From an uncultured Clostridia bacterium (GTDB taxonomy: Bacteria; Bacillota; Clostridia; Oscillospirales; Acutalibacteraceae): 64,000 bases of DNA. The notes beneath the pieces were generated by a model. That model was not told the DNA's origin, ran no database searches, and was given only the letters and a program-made list of their open reading frames with translations. Where the stretch lies: positions 1 through 64,000 of the forward strand of contig CAKMIX010000009.1 of NCBI GenBank assembly GCA_927362715.1, in the 5' to 3' direction. Made by a program: the position numbers and the translations under genes. Shown here one piece after another: positions 1-8,357 of the stretch (its first letter is position 1; every line of letters begins with the position of its first letter).

Positions 1-1
1 T

Positions 2-55
2 AACATTCACAACCGGGCAGAAGAAATTGTTTTGCATGAGATGATTTATTCATAA
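2..55 (+). CDS. C-terminal tail of an unidentified gene (partial)
   Basis: An open frame enters at the left edge and ends at a TAA at 53-55, giving about 17 codons (NIHNRAEEIVLHEMIYS). It is too short to name. It lies about 50 bp upstream of the lincosamide resistance gene and is similarly AT-rich, so it may belong to the same acquired segment. It could also be a chance open frame, because only one edge is visible. Confidence 0.25.
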   Translation, partial: NIHNRAEEIVLHEMIYS

Positions 56-106
56 CGGTATGGTAGAATGATTATTACAAATTAGAAGTTGTAAAGGAGA
101 CTTTGT

Positions 107-598
107 ATGGGTAGAAAAGAAATAACAACAAAAGAAGATTTAATGAAAGTAATAGAATTATTCGAAAATACTGGAATTACATACTGGTTGGATGGCGGAT
201 GGGGTGTAGATATTTTAGCTGGTAAACAAACAAGAATTCATAGAGATATAGATATAAATTTTGATGCTCAACATACGGAAAAATTGTTAAATGTGCTTTT
301 GAATCTGGGCTATAAAATTGATACAGACTGGAAACCGGTTAGAATAGAGTTATATAGTGATGAACTTGGTTACTTAGACATTCACCCGTTCGTTTTAAAT
401 GAGGACGGAACTTCAAAACAAGCTGATTTAGAGGGTGGCTGGTATGAGTTTGAAAAAGATTACTTTGGTAGTGCTTTTTTTGAAGGAAAAACAATTCCTT
501 GTATATCCTTAAAAGGTCAAAGAGTTTTCCACTCAGGTTATGAATTAAGAGATAAAGATAAGCATGATATTTCAATTCTTGAAAGTTTATCAAAATAA
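107..598 (+). CDS. lnu: Lincosamide nucleotidyltransferase, Lnu family (LnuA/LnuC-like)
   Basis: Cytoplasmic enzyme predicted to adenylylate a hydroxyl of lincomycin or clindamycin from ATP and so inactivate the drug. The 163-residue length matches the small Lnu(A)/Lnu(C)/Lnu(D) group. The nucleotidyltransferase core is visible: WLDGGWGVD at 27-35, then HRDIDINFD at 45-53, which carries the metal-binding Asp pair. GYLDIHP (near 88-94) and a C-terminal HSGYELRDKDKHD stretch are also typical of the family. AAAGGAG at 93-99 sets the ATG. The gene is far richer in A+T than the chromosome to its right and is followed by its own terminator, so I infer horizontal acquisition. The exact Lnu subclass cannot be fixed by eye. 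Confidence 0.9.
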   Translation: MGRKEITTKEDLMKVIELFENTGITYWLDGGWGVDILAGKQTRIHRDIDINFDAQHTEKLLNVLLNLGYKIDTDWKPVRIELYSDELGYLDIHPFVLNEDGTSKQADLEGGWYEFEKDYFGSAFFEGKTIPCISLKGQRVFHSGYELRDKDKHDISILESLSK

Positions 599-666
599 CA
601 TTGCTGTAATTTCTAAGATAAATTCCACTTTATCGCTTTGAAATTTTAACTGAATAACCACAGCAC

Positions 667-713
667 AAACCGCTGCTACATGGGAGCCAACAAACCATGC
701 AACAGCGGTTTTT
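667..713 (+). terminator. Rho-independent terminator after lnu
   Basis: AAACCGCTG (667-675) pairs with CAGCGGTTT (703-711), an inner CATGG/CCATG pair extends the stem, and a run of T follows. It lies between two convergent reading frames. On the minus strand only a short T run follows, so it mainly serves lnu. Confidence 0.8.
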
Positions 714-715
714 CC

Positions 716-1425
716 TTACCTTTTTTTCCTCTGGCTGATAGGCGTTCCCATTTTCTTTGATTTTTTGAGAATCCGAATCAGCCAGCGAAATTCTTCGTCT
801 GACAGATTTTTATAGTTGATGCCGAGCTGCTTGCAGTAAAGGACAACCAACTTTTCATCCCGGCTGCCCTTGAAATTTTCGACCGCTTCCAGATTTTCTT
901 TCAGTTCATCGGCAACAGTGGTCTGGGGCGCACTCTCACTGTCCTTTTTGTGGGCTTCCCGAATATCCCGGATAATCCGGTTGAGGTCATCCAGAACCAT
1001 GTGGCTGAAATACTCATCATCGCTGATATGGGCAGCTTGCAGCACCTTCAAATGCGGGTCATCTTCGCCGGGGCGATACCGTTCAATGATTTCATGCCGG
1101 ACAGTATCGACAAGTGCATTGAGGTTTTGAATCTGCATGGTGGCAATCCCGTCTACATAAATCTCAATATCTGCAAGAAACTTGATAAAATCTTTATGTG
1201 TGGCAAGCTCACAGAGCAGACGGTTGTTAATCCGACCGCTTTTCAGAAGTGCGACCATCTCATCATTCAAATGCAGCTCCGTCAATGGCGTGTTGATCTG
1301 CTCCCTGTTCTCTGTCCGGCACAGCAGATAATCAACGGAAACTCCATAGAAGTCTGCCAGCGTGATAAGGTTGCCATGATTGATTTCCTTATCATAAGCG
1401 TTGTGTTTCTGTAAATATCCGCATA
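716..1425 (-). pseudogene. 5'-truncated XRE-family helix-turn-helix regulator
   Basis: The minus-strand frame encodes the end of a Cro/C1-type HTH domain (NLITLADFYGVSVDYLL, the usual last helices) followed by a C-terminal region of about 180 residues of the kind attached to HTH regulators in integrative elements of Clostridia; that last comparison is from memory. The first 20-40 residues, including the recognition helix, are missing. The open frame continues to a GTG at 1435, but those codons lie inside the serA terminator, so true regulator sequence stops at or before about 1425. No ribosome binding site or promoter is visible. Most likely a fragment left when an element was inserted or deleted beside serA. 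Confidence 0.7.
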
Positions 1426-1458
1426 AAAATACCACCCGAACTTTTCGGGTGGTATTTT
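1426..1458 (-). terminator. serA terminator
   Basis: A perfect 15-bp stem (1426-1440 with 1444-1458) with a 3-nt loop, A-rich on one side and T-rich on the other, starts 15 bp beyond the serA stop codon. The arms AAAATACCACCCGAA and TTCGGGTGGTATTTT make it functional on either strand. The foreign segment begins directly at its left edge. Confidence 0.9.
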
Positions 1459-1472
1459 GAAAAAACAGCTTG

Positions 1473-2633
1473 TCAGATTACCCGCACGCGCACGATCTCT
1501 TCTACAGCCGAGATCGCTTCGATCGCCTCCGCGGAGACATCCGCATCGGTATCGAGCATCGTGTAGGCATATTCGCCGCGGGATTTGTTGACCATGTTGT
1601 CAATGTTGATGTTCTCCTCGGCGACGACTGTTGTGATCTTGCTGATGACGTTCGGCACATTTTTGTGAATAATGGTGATGCGCGCTCTGCCGGTGCGCGG
1701 CACGCTCACGTCGGGCAGGTTCACCGAGTGGGTGATGTTGCCGTTTTCCAAGAAATCGCGGACTTCATCTACAGCCATGACCGCGCAGTTTTCTTCAGAT
1801 TCGGGCGTGGAAGCGCCGAGATGCGGCAGAACGAGCACGCCGGGAACGTCCAAAAGCTCATCCGTGCCGAAGTCTGTCGCATAGGCGGCGATCTTGCCGC
1901 TGCCGAGCGCTTCGATCACGTCTGCCGTGTTCACGAGGTCGCCGCGCGCGAAATTCATGATGCGCACGTTGTCCTTCATCTGGTCAATGTTCTTTTTGCA
2001 GATCATCTCTTTGGTATCGGGCGTGAGCGGTACATGCAGGGTAATATAGTCGCAGTTTGCGAAAATCTCATCCAGCGTTGCCGAATGGTGCACACCGCGC
2101 GAAAGCGCCCATGCCGCGTCTACAGACAAAAACGGGTCGTAGCCGTAAACCGTCATGCCGAGCGCACGCGCCGCATTGGCGACCAGTACGCCGATCGCAC
2201 CCAAACCCACTACGCCGAGCGCCTTGCCTTTGAGCTCGGGACCTGCGAAAGCGGACTTGCCTTTTTCCACCGCCTTGGACATCTCTGCGCCGCTGCCCTT
2301 CAGGGTTTTTACCCAGTCGATTGCGGCGGGGATCTTGCGCGAAGAAAGCAGCATGGCGCAAAGCACCAGCTCTTTTACGGCGTTTGCGTTTGCACCGGGC
2401 GTGTTGAATACAACGATCCCGTTTTCGCTGCAGCGGTCAATCGGAATGTTGTTCACACCGGCACCGGCTCTTGCGATCGCCTTGAGGCTTTCCGGAAACG
2501 CCATGTCATGCATAGAGGCCGAGCGCACCAGCACTGCGTCAGGCGCGTTCTCCTCTGTGGAGTATGAATAAGTATCGGGGAAGTTTTTCAGTCCTTTTTC
2601 CGAGATCTTATTTAAGGTCAAAATACGATACAT
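1473..2633 (-). CDS. serA: D-3-phosphoglycerate dehydrogenase
   Basis: First committed step of serine biosynthesis: NAD-dependent oxidation of 3-phosphoglycerate to 3-phosphohydroxypyruvate. The 386-residue protein has the 2-hydroxyacid dehydrogenase fold with the Rossmann GLGAIG at 143-148, substrate-side Arg in NFARGD (R230), the catalytic His in PHLGAST (H271), and a C-terminal ACT domain (about 315-386) that commonly gives serine feedback. It is the short form, without the extra domain of Bacillus SerA. It follows serC by 20 bp on the same strand and ends at a strong terminator, so the two form an operon. Confidence 0.95.
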   Translation of the reverse strand: MYRILTLNKISEKGLKNFPDTYSYSTEENAPDAVLVRSASMHDMAFPESLKAIARAGAGVNNIPIDRCSENGIVVFNTPGANANAVKELVLCAMLLSSRKIPAAIDWVKTLKGSGAEMSKAVEKGKSAFAGPELKGKALGVVGLGAIGVLVANAARALGMTVYGYDPFLSVDAAWALSRGVHHSATLDEIFANCDYITLHVPLTPDTKEMICKKNIDQMKDNVRIMNFARGDLVNTADVIEALGSGKIAAYATDFGTDELLDVPGVLVLPHLGASTPESEENCAVMAVDEVRDFLENGNITHSVNLPDVSVPRTGRARITIIHKNVPNVISKITTVVAEENINIDNMVNKSRGEYAYTMLDTDADVSAEAIEAISAVEEIVRVRVI

Positions 2634-2653
2634 CTCTGTTTTGTCCGCCTTTC

Positions 2654-3736
2654 TTACGCATTCTCATTTTCAAATTTAGCCATAAAGTCTACAAGCGCCT
2701 GCACGCCTTCATACGGCATGGCGTTGTAAATGGAAGCGCGCATGCCGCCGACGGTGCGGTGACCCTTGAGGTTCACAAGGCCGGCTTCTGTCGCTTTTTT
2801 GACGAATTTTGCGTTGAGCTCGTCGCTGTCGGTCACGAAGGGGACGTTCATCAGCGAACGGTCCTCCGGCACGACCGTGCCGCGGAACATCTTGCTGTTG
2901 TCAAGGAAGTCATACAAAAGCTTTGCTTTTTTGACATTGCGTTCTTGCATAGCCTCAAGCCCGCCGTTTTCCTTGAGCCATTCGAGCACCAGCTTGCAGA
3001 TATAGATCGTGTAGCAGGGTGGGGTATTGTACAGCGAGTTCGCATCCGCATGGACCTGATAATTGAGCATGGTCGGCGTGATGTCACGCGCTTTGCCCAA
3101 CAGATCTTCACGGATGATGCAGATGGTAAGGCCTGCGGGCGCAACATTTTTCTGCGCGCCGCCGTAGACCATGCCGAACTTGGAAACATCCAGCGGTTCG
3201 GAAAGGAAGCACGAAGAGATGTCTGCAATCAGCGGCACATTGCCTGTGTCGGGCAGCTCGTGGTAGACTGTGCCGTAAATGGTGTTGTTCATGCAGATAT
3301 AGAAATAATCCGCGTCGGGCGTGAAGTCCGCTTTGTTGAGCTTCGGGATATAGGAGAAGGTCTTATCCGCCGAAGAAGCGACCGCTTTCACATCGCCGTA
3401 CTTCTGCGCCTCGGCAAACGCCTTTTTCGCCCACTGCCCGGTGATCACATAATCCGCCTTGCCGCTGCCGTTCATAAAGTTGAGCGGAATAGCGGCAAAC
3501 TGTGTGGATGCGCCGCCCTGCAAAAACAGGACTTTGTAATTGTCAGGGATGTGCATCAGCTCGCGAAGCAGTGCTTCCGCCCCCTTGATGATCTCGTCAA
3601 AGACCTTCGAGCGGTGGCTCATCTCCATAACGGACTGCCCGCAGCCGTGGTAATCGAGCATTTCAGCAGCAGCTTTTTTTAGGACTTCCTCCGGCAGCAT
3701 GGAAGGACCTGCGGAGAAGTTGTAAACTCTGGACAT
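2654..3736 (-). CDS. serC: Phosphoserine aminotransferase
   Basis: PLP enzyme converting 3-phosphohydroxypyruvate and glutamate to phosphoserine and 2-oxoglutarate. The 360 residues match the usual SerC length. The N-terminal YNFSAGPSMLP and FLQGGAST (71-78) are family signatures, and K196 in GGAQKNVAP is the PLP Schiff-base lysine. First gene of the serC-serA operon, with a well-formed sigma-A promoter upstream and a GGAGG-like site before the ATG. No phosphoserine phosphatase gene is present nearby. Confidence 0.96.
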   Translation of the reverse strand: MSRVYNFSAGPSMLPEEVLKKAAAEMLDYHGCGQSVMEMSHRSKVFDEIIKGAEALLRELMHIPDNYKVLFLQGGASTQFAAIPLNFMNGSGKADYVITGQWAKKAFAEAQKYGDVKAVASSADKTFSYIPKLNKADFTPDADYFYICMNNTIYGTVYHELPDTGNVPLIADISSCFLSEPLDVSKFGMVYGGAQKNVAPAGLTICIIREDLLGKARDITPTMLNYQVHADANSLYNTPPCYTIYICKLVLEWLKENGGLEAMQERNVKKAKLLYDFLDNSKMFRGTVVPEDRSLMNVPFVTDSDELNAKFVKKATEAGLVNLKGHRTVGGMRASIYNAMPYEGVQALVDFMAKFENENA

Positions 3737-3774
3737 AAAAATACCTCCGAATACATTTTTTCACTGTGCTTGCC

Positions 3775-3804
3775 ATTATAGCAAAGCGCAAATAGAAAAG
3801 TCAA
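3775..3804 (-). promoter_or_regulatory. Sigma-A promoter of serC-serA
   Basis: Read on the minus strand: TTGACT (3804-3799), 18 bp, TATAAT (3780-3775). It lies about 40 bp upstream of the serC start, in an AT-rich divergent intergenic region shared with lon. Confidence 0.8.
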
Positions 3805-3936
3805 TGAATTGACAAAAGAATAACAATCTTTTTTGTAAAAATTCCGTAAAATTGAAAAAGTTGTTCAAAAAATTAACAAAATAAGAAATAGACCCATCCT
3901 ATTTCGTCGATTCTTTTCGCTTTAAAAATGTTTCTG

Positions 3937-3965
3937 TTGCAGGAATCTAAAAAATACGATATAAT
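3937..3965 (+). promoter_or_regulatory. Sigma-A promoter of lon
   Basis: TTGCAG (3937-3942), 17 bp, perfect TATAAT (3960-3965). A small inverted repeat (AATCG at 3974-3978, CGATT at 3985-3989) sits near the expected transcription start. No CIRCE element or CtsR direct repeat was seen, so heat-shock control of the classical Firmicute kinds is not supported here. Confidence 0.8.
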
Positions 3966-4023
3966 CAATATTCAATCGTAAAAGCGATTTTAATTTGTCT
4001 TTATCTTTTTGGAGTGAATACAT

Positions 4024-6471
4024 ATGAACCCTTTGGCTCGTGAAGAATTCACACTGCCCGCCGTCGCGCTGCGGGGGCTTGTGGTGTTCCCGGATATGAC
4101 GCTGCATTTTGACGTCGGCAGAAAACAGTCTGTCGCCGCCGTCAAGCATGCTATGCTCACCAAGCAGAATCTGTTTTTGGTAACGCAGACTGATTTGTCC
4201 GAAAAAGTGGACGGCGCAGATGCGCTCTTTAAGATCGGTGTTGTGTGTGAGATTAAACAGCTTGTGCGGCTGCCATCGGGGGATTACTACCGCGTGATGG
4301 CGCAAGGCGGTTTTCGCGCGCGGCTGTTGGAGCTTACTGCGCAAAAGCCCCATTTGACCGCACGTCTGCGACCGCTTGCCGACCGTGACCCGCGCACGGC
4401 GTCGCCTGCGGAGACGGAAGCGCTTATCCGCTATGCCAAAACGCTGTTTGAAGAGTACGCTATGCTCAACCAAAAGCTCTCTTCGGATCTGCTGCCAGCC
4501 GTGATGCGCATCCAAACACCGGGTAAGCTCGCCGATTTCATCGCGGGCAATTTGCCGCTGGAGTTTGCGGACAAGCAGACGATCCTTGAAGAATTGCAGG
4601 TGCAGAGAAGACTTGAAAAGCTGTGCGTGCTGCTGGTGCATGAGATCGAGATGCTCGAAGCCATGGAAGAGATCGACGAGCGCGTACAGGAGCAGATCGA
4701 CGAAAACCAGCGGGAATACTATTTGCGCGAGCAGATGAAGGTGATCTCGCAGGAACTCGGTGACACGGAATCCTCCGTGAGCGAAGCGCAGAAATACCGC
4801 GAAAGGATTTTAAAGCTGCATCTGGAGAAAGAGAGCGAGGAAAAGCTCCTGCAGGAGTGCGACCGTTTTGTGCGCACGCAGCCGACAAGCCCCGAAAGCG
4901 CGGTGTCCCGCTCGTATCTCGACGCGGTGCTTGCGCTGCCTTGGGGAAAATATTCAAAGGAGAATCTGAACCTTGACCGCGCGCGTAAAATTCTCGATAA
5001 AGACCATTACGGGCTGGAATCCGTCAAAGAACGTATTTTGGAGTTTTTAGCGGTGCGAAGCCTTGCGGGCAACGCCAAGGGGCAGATCATCTGTCTTGCA
5101 GGACCTCCCGGTGTCGGCAAAACGTCCATTGCCCGCTCTTTGGCACGCGCCATGAACCGCAAATATGAGCGCATCTCCTTAGGCGGTGTGAACGATGAAT
5201 CCGAGATCCGCGGGCATCGCAAGACCTATATCGGCTCCATGCCAGGCAGCATCGTTGCCGCACTCACGCGCGCCAAGACCGCGAACCCGCTGATCCTGCT
5301 TGACGAGATCGACAAGCTTTCGCGCGATTATAAGGGAGATCCCGCCTCTGCCTTGCTGGAGGCGCTTGACCCTGAGCAGAATAATACCTTCCGTGACCAT
5401 TATATTGAGATTCCGTTTGATTTGAGCAAGGTTCTGTTTATCACAACCGCCAATGACACGAGCACCATCCCTGCGCCGCTTCTGGATCGCATGGAGGTCA
5501 TAGAGCTTTACAGCTATACGGCGGAGGAAAAATTCCAAATCGCAAAACGCCACCTCGTACGCAAACAGCTGGATGAAAACGGAATCAAGCCCGCACAGCT
5601 TCGCATTGCAGACGACGCACTGCGCCTGATGATCGACGGCTATACGCGCGAAGCGGGCGTTCGCAAGCTCGAACGCACCATTGCAAAAATTATGCGCAAG
5701 GCGGCGGTCGAGATCGTCGGCGGCAAAACCGGAAAGATCACCGTGCATGCTTCCGACCTTGAAGCTCTGCTCGGACCGCGCAAATTTAAGCCGGATGACC
5801 TCATCGGGACGGATACCGTCGGTGTAGTCAACGGACTCGCTTGGACTTCGGTCGGCGGCGAACTCCTGAAAGTGGAAGCTGCCGTCATGGAAGGCACCGG
5901 AAAACTTGAACTAACCGGGTCTCTGGGCGATGTGATGAAGGAATCCGCCAAGGCAGCATGCAGCTATATCCGCTGCCATGCGCACGAGTGGAATATTGAC
6001 GATCAATTCTACAAAAATAAGGATATCCATATCCACTTCCCTGAGGGCGCCGTGCCCAAGGACGGGCCGTCGGCGGGTATTGCCGTTACCACGGCGCTTG
6101 CCTCCGCCCTGTCGGGCTGCCCGGTACGCGCGGACATCGCTATGACGGGCGAGGTCACGCTCACGGGCAGGGTTCTGCCCATCGGCGGGCTTCGGGAAAA
6201 GACTATGGCAGCTTATAAATCGGGGCTTCGCAGCGTGCTGATCCCGCACGAGAATCTGCCCGACCTTCGGGAGATCGACAAGGTCGTTGCCGAAGCGCTC
6301 GAATTTGTGCCTGTAACGGACGTTGCCGAGGTGCTGTCCCGTGCGCTGGTTCTGCCGAAAGAAGCAGAAGCGGTCGAGGAAGAGCCGCGTGCGCAGGTGC
6401 ATCCCGTGCTGTCCACGCCGCCGGTCGTTAAGCGCCGCCGTGCAGAGAAGAGGGGCGAGGAGCTTTCATGA
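4024..6471 (+). CDS. lon: ATP-dependent protease La (Lon)
   Basis: Cytoplasmic ring protease that unfolds and degrades damaged and regulatory proteins. The 815-residue order is the LonA type: N-terminal substrate domain (about 10-205), coiled region, AAA+ ATPase with Walker A GPPGVGKTS from residue 360 and Walker B LILLDEIDK, and a C-terminal serine-lysine protease with S683 in PKDGPSAGI and K726 in GGLREKTMA. All catalytic residues are present. GGAG precedes the ATG. The stop overlaps the start of engB by 4 bp, the usual Firmicute lon-engB pair. Confidence 0.97.
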   Translation: MNPLAREEFTLPAVALRGLVVFPDMTLHFDVGRKQSVAAVKHAMLTKQNLFLVTQTDLSEKVDGADALFKIGVVCEIKQLVRLPSGDYYRVMAQGGFRARLLELTAQKPHLTARLRPLADRDPRTASPAETEALIRYAKTLFEEYAMLNQKLSSDLLPAVMRIQTPGKLADFIAGNLPLEFADKQTILEELQVQRRLEKLCVLLVHEIEMLEAMEEIDERVQEQIDENQREYYLREQMKVISQELGDTESSVSEAQKYRERILKLHLEKESEEKLLQECDRFVRTQPTSPESAVSRSYLDAVLALPWGKYSKENLNLDRARKILDKDHYGLESVKERILEFLAVRSLAGNAKGQIICLAGPPGVGKTSIARSLARAMNRKYERISLGGVNDESEIRGHRKTYIGSMPGSIVAALTRAKTANPLILLDEIDKLSRDYKGDPASALLEALDPEQNNTFRDHYIEIPFDLSKVLFITTANDTSTIPAPLLDRMEVIELYSYTAEEKFQIAKRHLVRKQLDENGIKPAQLRIADDALRLMIDGYTREAGVRKLERTIAKIMRKAAVEIVGGKTGKITVHASDLEALLGPRKFKPDDLIGTDTVGVVNGLAWTSVGGELLKVEAAVMEGTGKLELTGSLGDVMKESAKAACSYIRCHAHEWNIDDQFYKNKDIHIHFPEGAVPKDGPSAGIAVTTALASALSGCPVRADIAMTGEVTLTGRVLPIGGLREKTMAAYKSGLRSVLIPHENLPDLREIDKVVAEALEFVPVTDVAEVLSRALVLPKEAEAVEEEPRAQVHPVLSTPPVVKRRRAEKRGEELS

Positions 6472-7052
6472 ATTTCAAAACGACGGAATTTGAAGCCGCT
6501 TTTGGGACGCTCGCGCAGCTGCCGCGCTCCGATTTGCCCGAGATCGCTTTTGCGGGACGTTCCAACGTAGGAAAATCCTCTTTGCTCAACCGATTGTGTA
6601 GTCGCAAGGCTTTGGCGCGCGTCAGCTCCGTGCCCGGTAAAACGGTTACGGTCAATTTCTACCGGACAGGCAATGTACGGCTGGTGGATCTGCCCGGCTA
6701 CGGTTATGCCAAAGTTCCGAAATCTGAAAAAAAACGCTGGGCGCAGCTATTGGAAGGGTATTTTCGTTCGAACCGCGATATTCGCCTTGTGGTGCAGCTT
6801 GTGGATATGCGCCACGAGCCTACCGCAGACGACGAGACCATGCTTGCATTTTTATCTGAGACAGGTCTTCCGTTTGCTGTGGTGCTCACAAAATGTGATA
6901 AGCTCAATAAAACGGAATACGCCGAACGTCTTTCGGCGTTCAGGGCGCGCTTTTCCGAGCTCTCGCCCGAGCTTCTGATCCCGTTTTCCGCCGTGCGCGG
7001 CGACGGGGCAGAGGCGCTTTCGGCTGTGATAGAGAATTCTGTGAAACCGTGA
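6468..7052 (+). CDS. engB: Ribosome biogenesis GTPase EngB (YsxC/YihA)
   Basis: TRAFAC-class GTPase needed for late assembly of the 50S subunit. The 194 residues hold G1 GRSNVGKSS (30-38), G3 DLPGYG (74-79) and G4 TKCDK (141-145), with the short Switch-region PGKTVTVNFY typical of the family. It begins within the lon stop codon (ATGA), so it is translationally coupled to lon. The next gene starts about 14 bp downstream. Confidence 0.95.
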   Translation: MNFKTTEFEAAFGTLAQLPRSDLPEIAFAGRSNVGKSSLLNRLCSRKALARVSSVPGKTVTVNFYRTGNVRLVDLPGYGYAKVPKSEKKRWAQLLEGYFRSNRDIRLVVQLVDMRHEPTADDETMLAFLSETGLPFAVVLTKCDKLNKTEYAERLSAFRARFSELSPELLIPFSAVRGDGAEALSAVIENSVKP

Positions 7053-7065
7053 TATGGAGGAGTAT

Positions 7066-8343
7066 ATGACAAAGCAACCGTTTACGACCAAGGAAAAATT
7101 AGAAGAGATCGCTGCGCAGTTCCCGACCCCGTTCCATCTGTATGATGAAGCGGGCATTCGCCGCAATGCGCAGGCGCTCAAGGACGCATTTGCATGGAAC
7201 AAGGGGTTTAAGGAGTACTTTGCCGTAAAGGCGACGCCGAATCCGTTTTTGATTCAAATCCTGCGCGAATACGGCTGCGGGTGCGACTGCTCCTCGAAAA
7301 CAGAGCTGATGCTTTCAAAAGCCATCGGCGCAGTGGGGGAGGACGTCATGTTCTCTTCCAACGACACGCCCGCCGAGGAGTTTCAATATGCCGCCGATAT
7401 GGGCGCGATCATCAATCTCGACGACATCACACACATTGAAGTGCTCGAAAAAACGCTTGGACGTTTGCCCGAACGCATCTGCTGCCGATACAATCCCGGC
7501 GGGGAGTTTAAGATCACTACGGACATTATGGACAACCCCGGTGAAGCGAAGTACGGCATGACCACCGAGCAGATCTTTGATGCGTTCCGTATTTTAAAGG
7601 CAAAGGGTGTCAAGGAATTCGGCATCCATGCGTTTTTGGCGAGCAACACCGTTACGAATGCGTATTACCCCGTGCTTGCCGGCGTTTTGTTCGATCTTGC
7701 GGTTCGGCTGCAAAAGGAAACGGGCGCAAATATCCGCTTTATCAATCTTTCCGGCGGCGTCGGTATTCCCTATCGCCCCGATCAGGAGCCGAACGACATC
7801 GCCGAGATCGGGCGCGGCGTCAAAGAGGTCTATGACCGCATCCTTGTGCCCGCGGGTATGGGCGATGTGGCGATCTTCACGGAACTCGGCAGATTCATGA
7901 TGGGTCCCTACGGCGCGCTTGTAACGCGCGTCATCCACGAAAAGCACACCTATAAGGAATATATCGGCGTGGATGCCTGTGCTGCAAACCTGATGCGCCC
8001 TGCCATGTACGGCGCATATCACCACATCACGGTCATGGGCAAGGAAAATGAACCCGCGACCTGCACCTACGACGTGACCGGCTCACTTTGTGAGAATAAC
8101 GACAAATTTGCTGTGGATCGCGCGCTGCCGAAGATCGAAATGGGTGACCTGCTTTATATCCATGATGCAGGCGCGCACGGCTTTTCCATGGGCTATAACT
8201 ACAACGGCAAGCTGCGCTCGGCAGAGATCCTGCTGAAAGAAAACGGAGACTTTGAGATGATCCGCCGCGCAGAAACGCCAAAGGATTATTTTGCCACGTT
8301 TGACTGCTTTCCCGCATTTTACGAAAAGGTTTTGAACGCATAA
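7066..8343 (+). CDS. lysA: Diaminopimelate decarboxylase (type III PLP fold)
   Basis: Predicted last step of lysine biosynthesis: decarboxylation of meso-diaminopimelate. Residues EYFAVKATPNP carry the PLP lysine (K55), LSGGVGIPY is the glycine-rich phosphate loop, and SLCENNDKF near the C-terminus matches the CESxD active-site motif. The usual EPGR is TELGR here, so it is a somewhat divergent subgroup. An in-frame ATG at 7054 exists, but GGAGGAG at 7056-7062 lies inside that extension and places the real start at 7066 (425 aa). It sits between engB and dnaE, probably in the lon operon. A related decarboxylase activity is the main alternative. Confidence 0.85.
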   Translation: MTKQPFTTKEKLEEIAAQFPTPFHLYDEAGIRRNAQALKDAFAWNKGFKEYFAVKATPNPFLIQILREYGCGCDCSSKTELMLSKAIGAVGEDVMFSSNDTPAEEFQYAADMGAIINLDDITHIEVLEKTLGRLPERICCRYNPGGEFKITTDIMDNPGEAKYGMTTEQIFDAFRILKAKGVKEFGIHAFLASNTVTNAYYPVLAGVLFDLAVRLQKETGANIRFINLSGGVGIPYRPDQEPNDIAEIGRGVKEVYDRILVPAGMGDVAIFTELGRFMMGPYGALVTRVIHEKHTYKEYIGVDACAANLMRPAMYGAYHHITVMGKENEPATCTYDVTGSLCENNDKFAVDRALPKIEMGDLLYIHDAGAHGFSMGYNYNGKLRSAEILLKENGDFEMIRRAETPKDYFATFDCFPAFYEKVLNA

Positions 8344-8357
8344 AACGAGGTGTCGGT

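Noticed and set aside
1470-2567. Open frame of 365 codons opposite serA
   Set aside because: serA is a clear enzyme with all motifs; the opposite frame is His/Arg/Val-rich low-quality sequence typical of antisense shadows.
3805-3936. CIRCE or CtsR heat-shock operator near lon
   Set aside because: Neither the CIRCE inverted repeat nor tandem GGTCAAA repeats were found in the divergent region.
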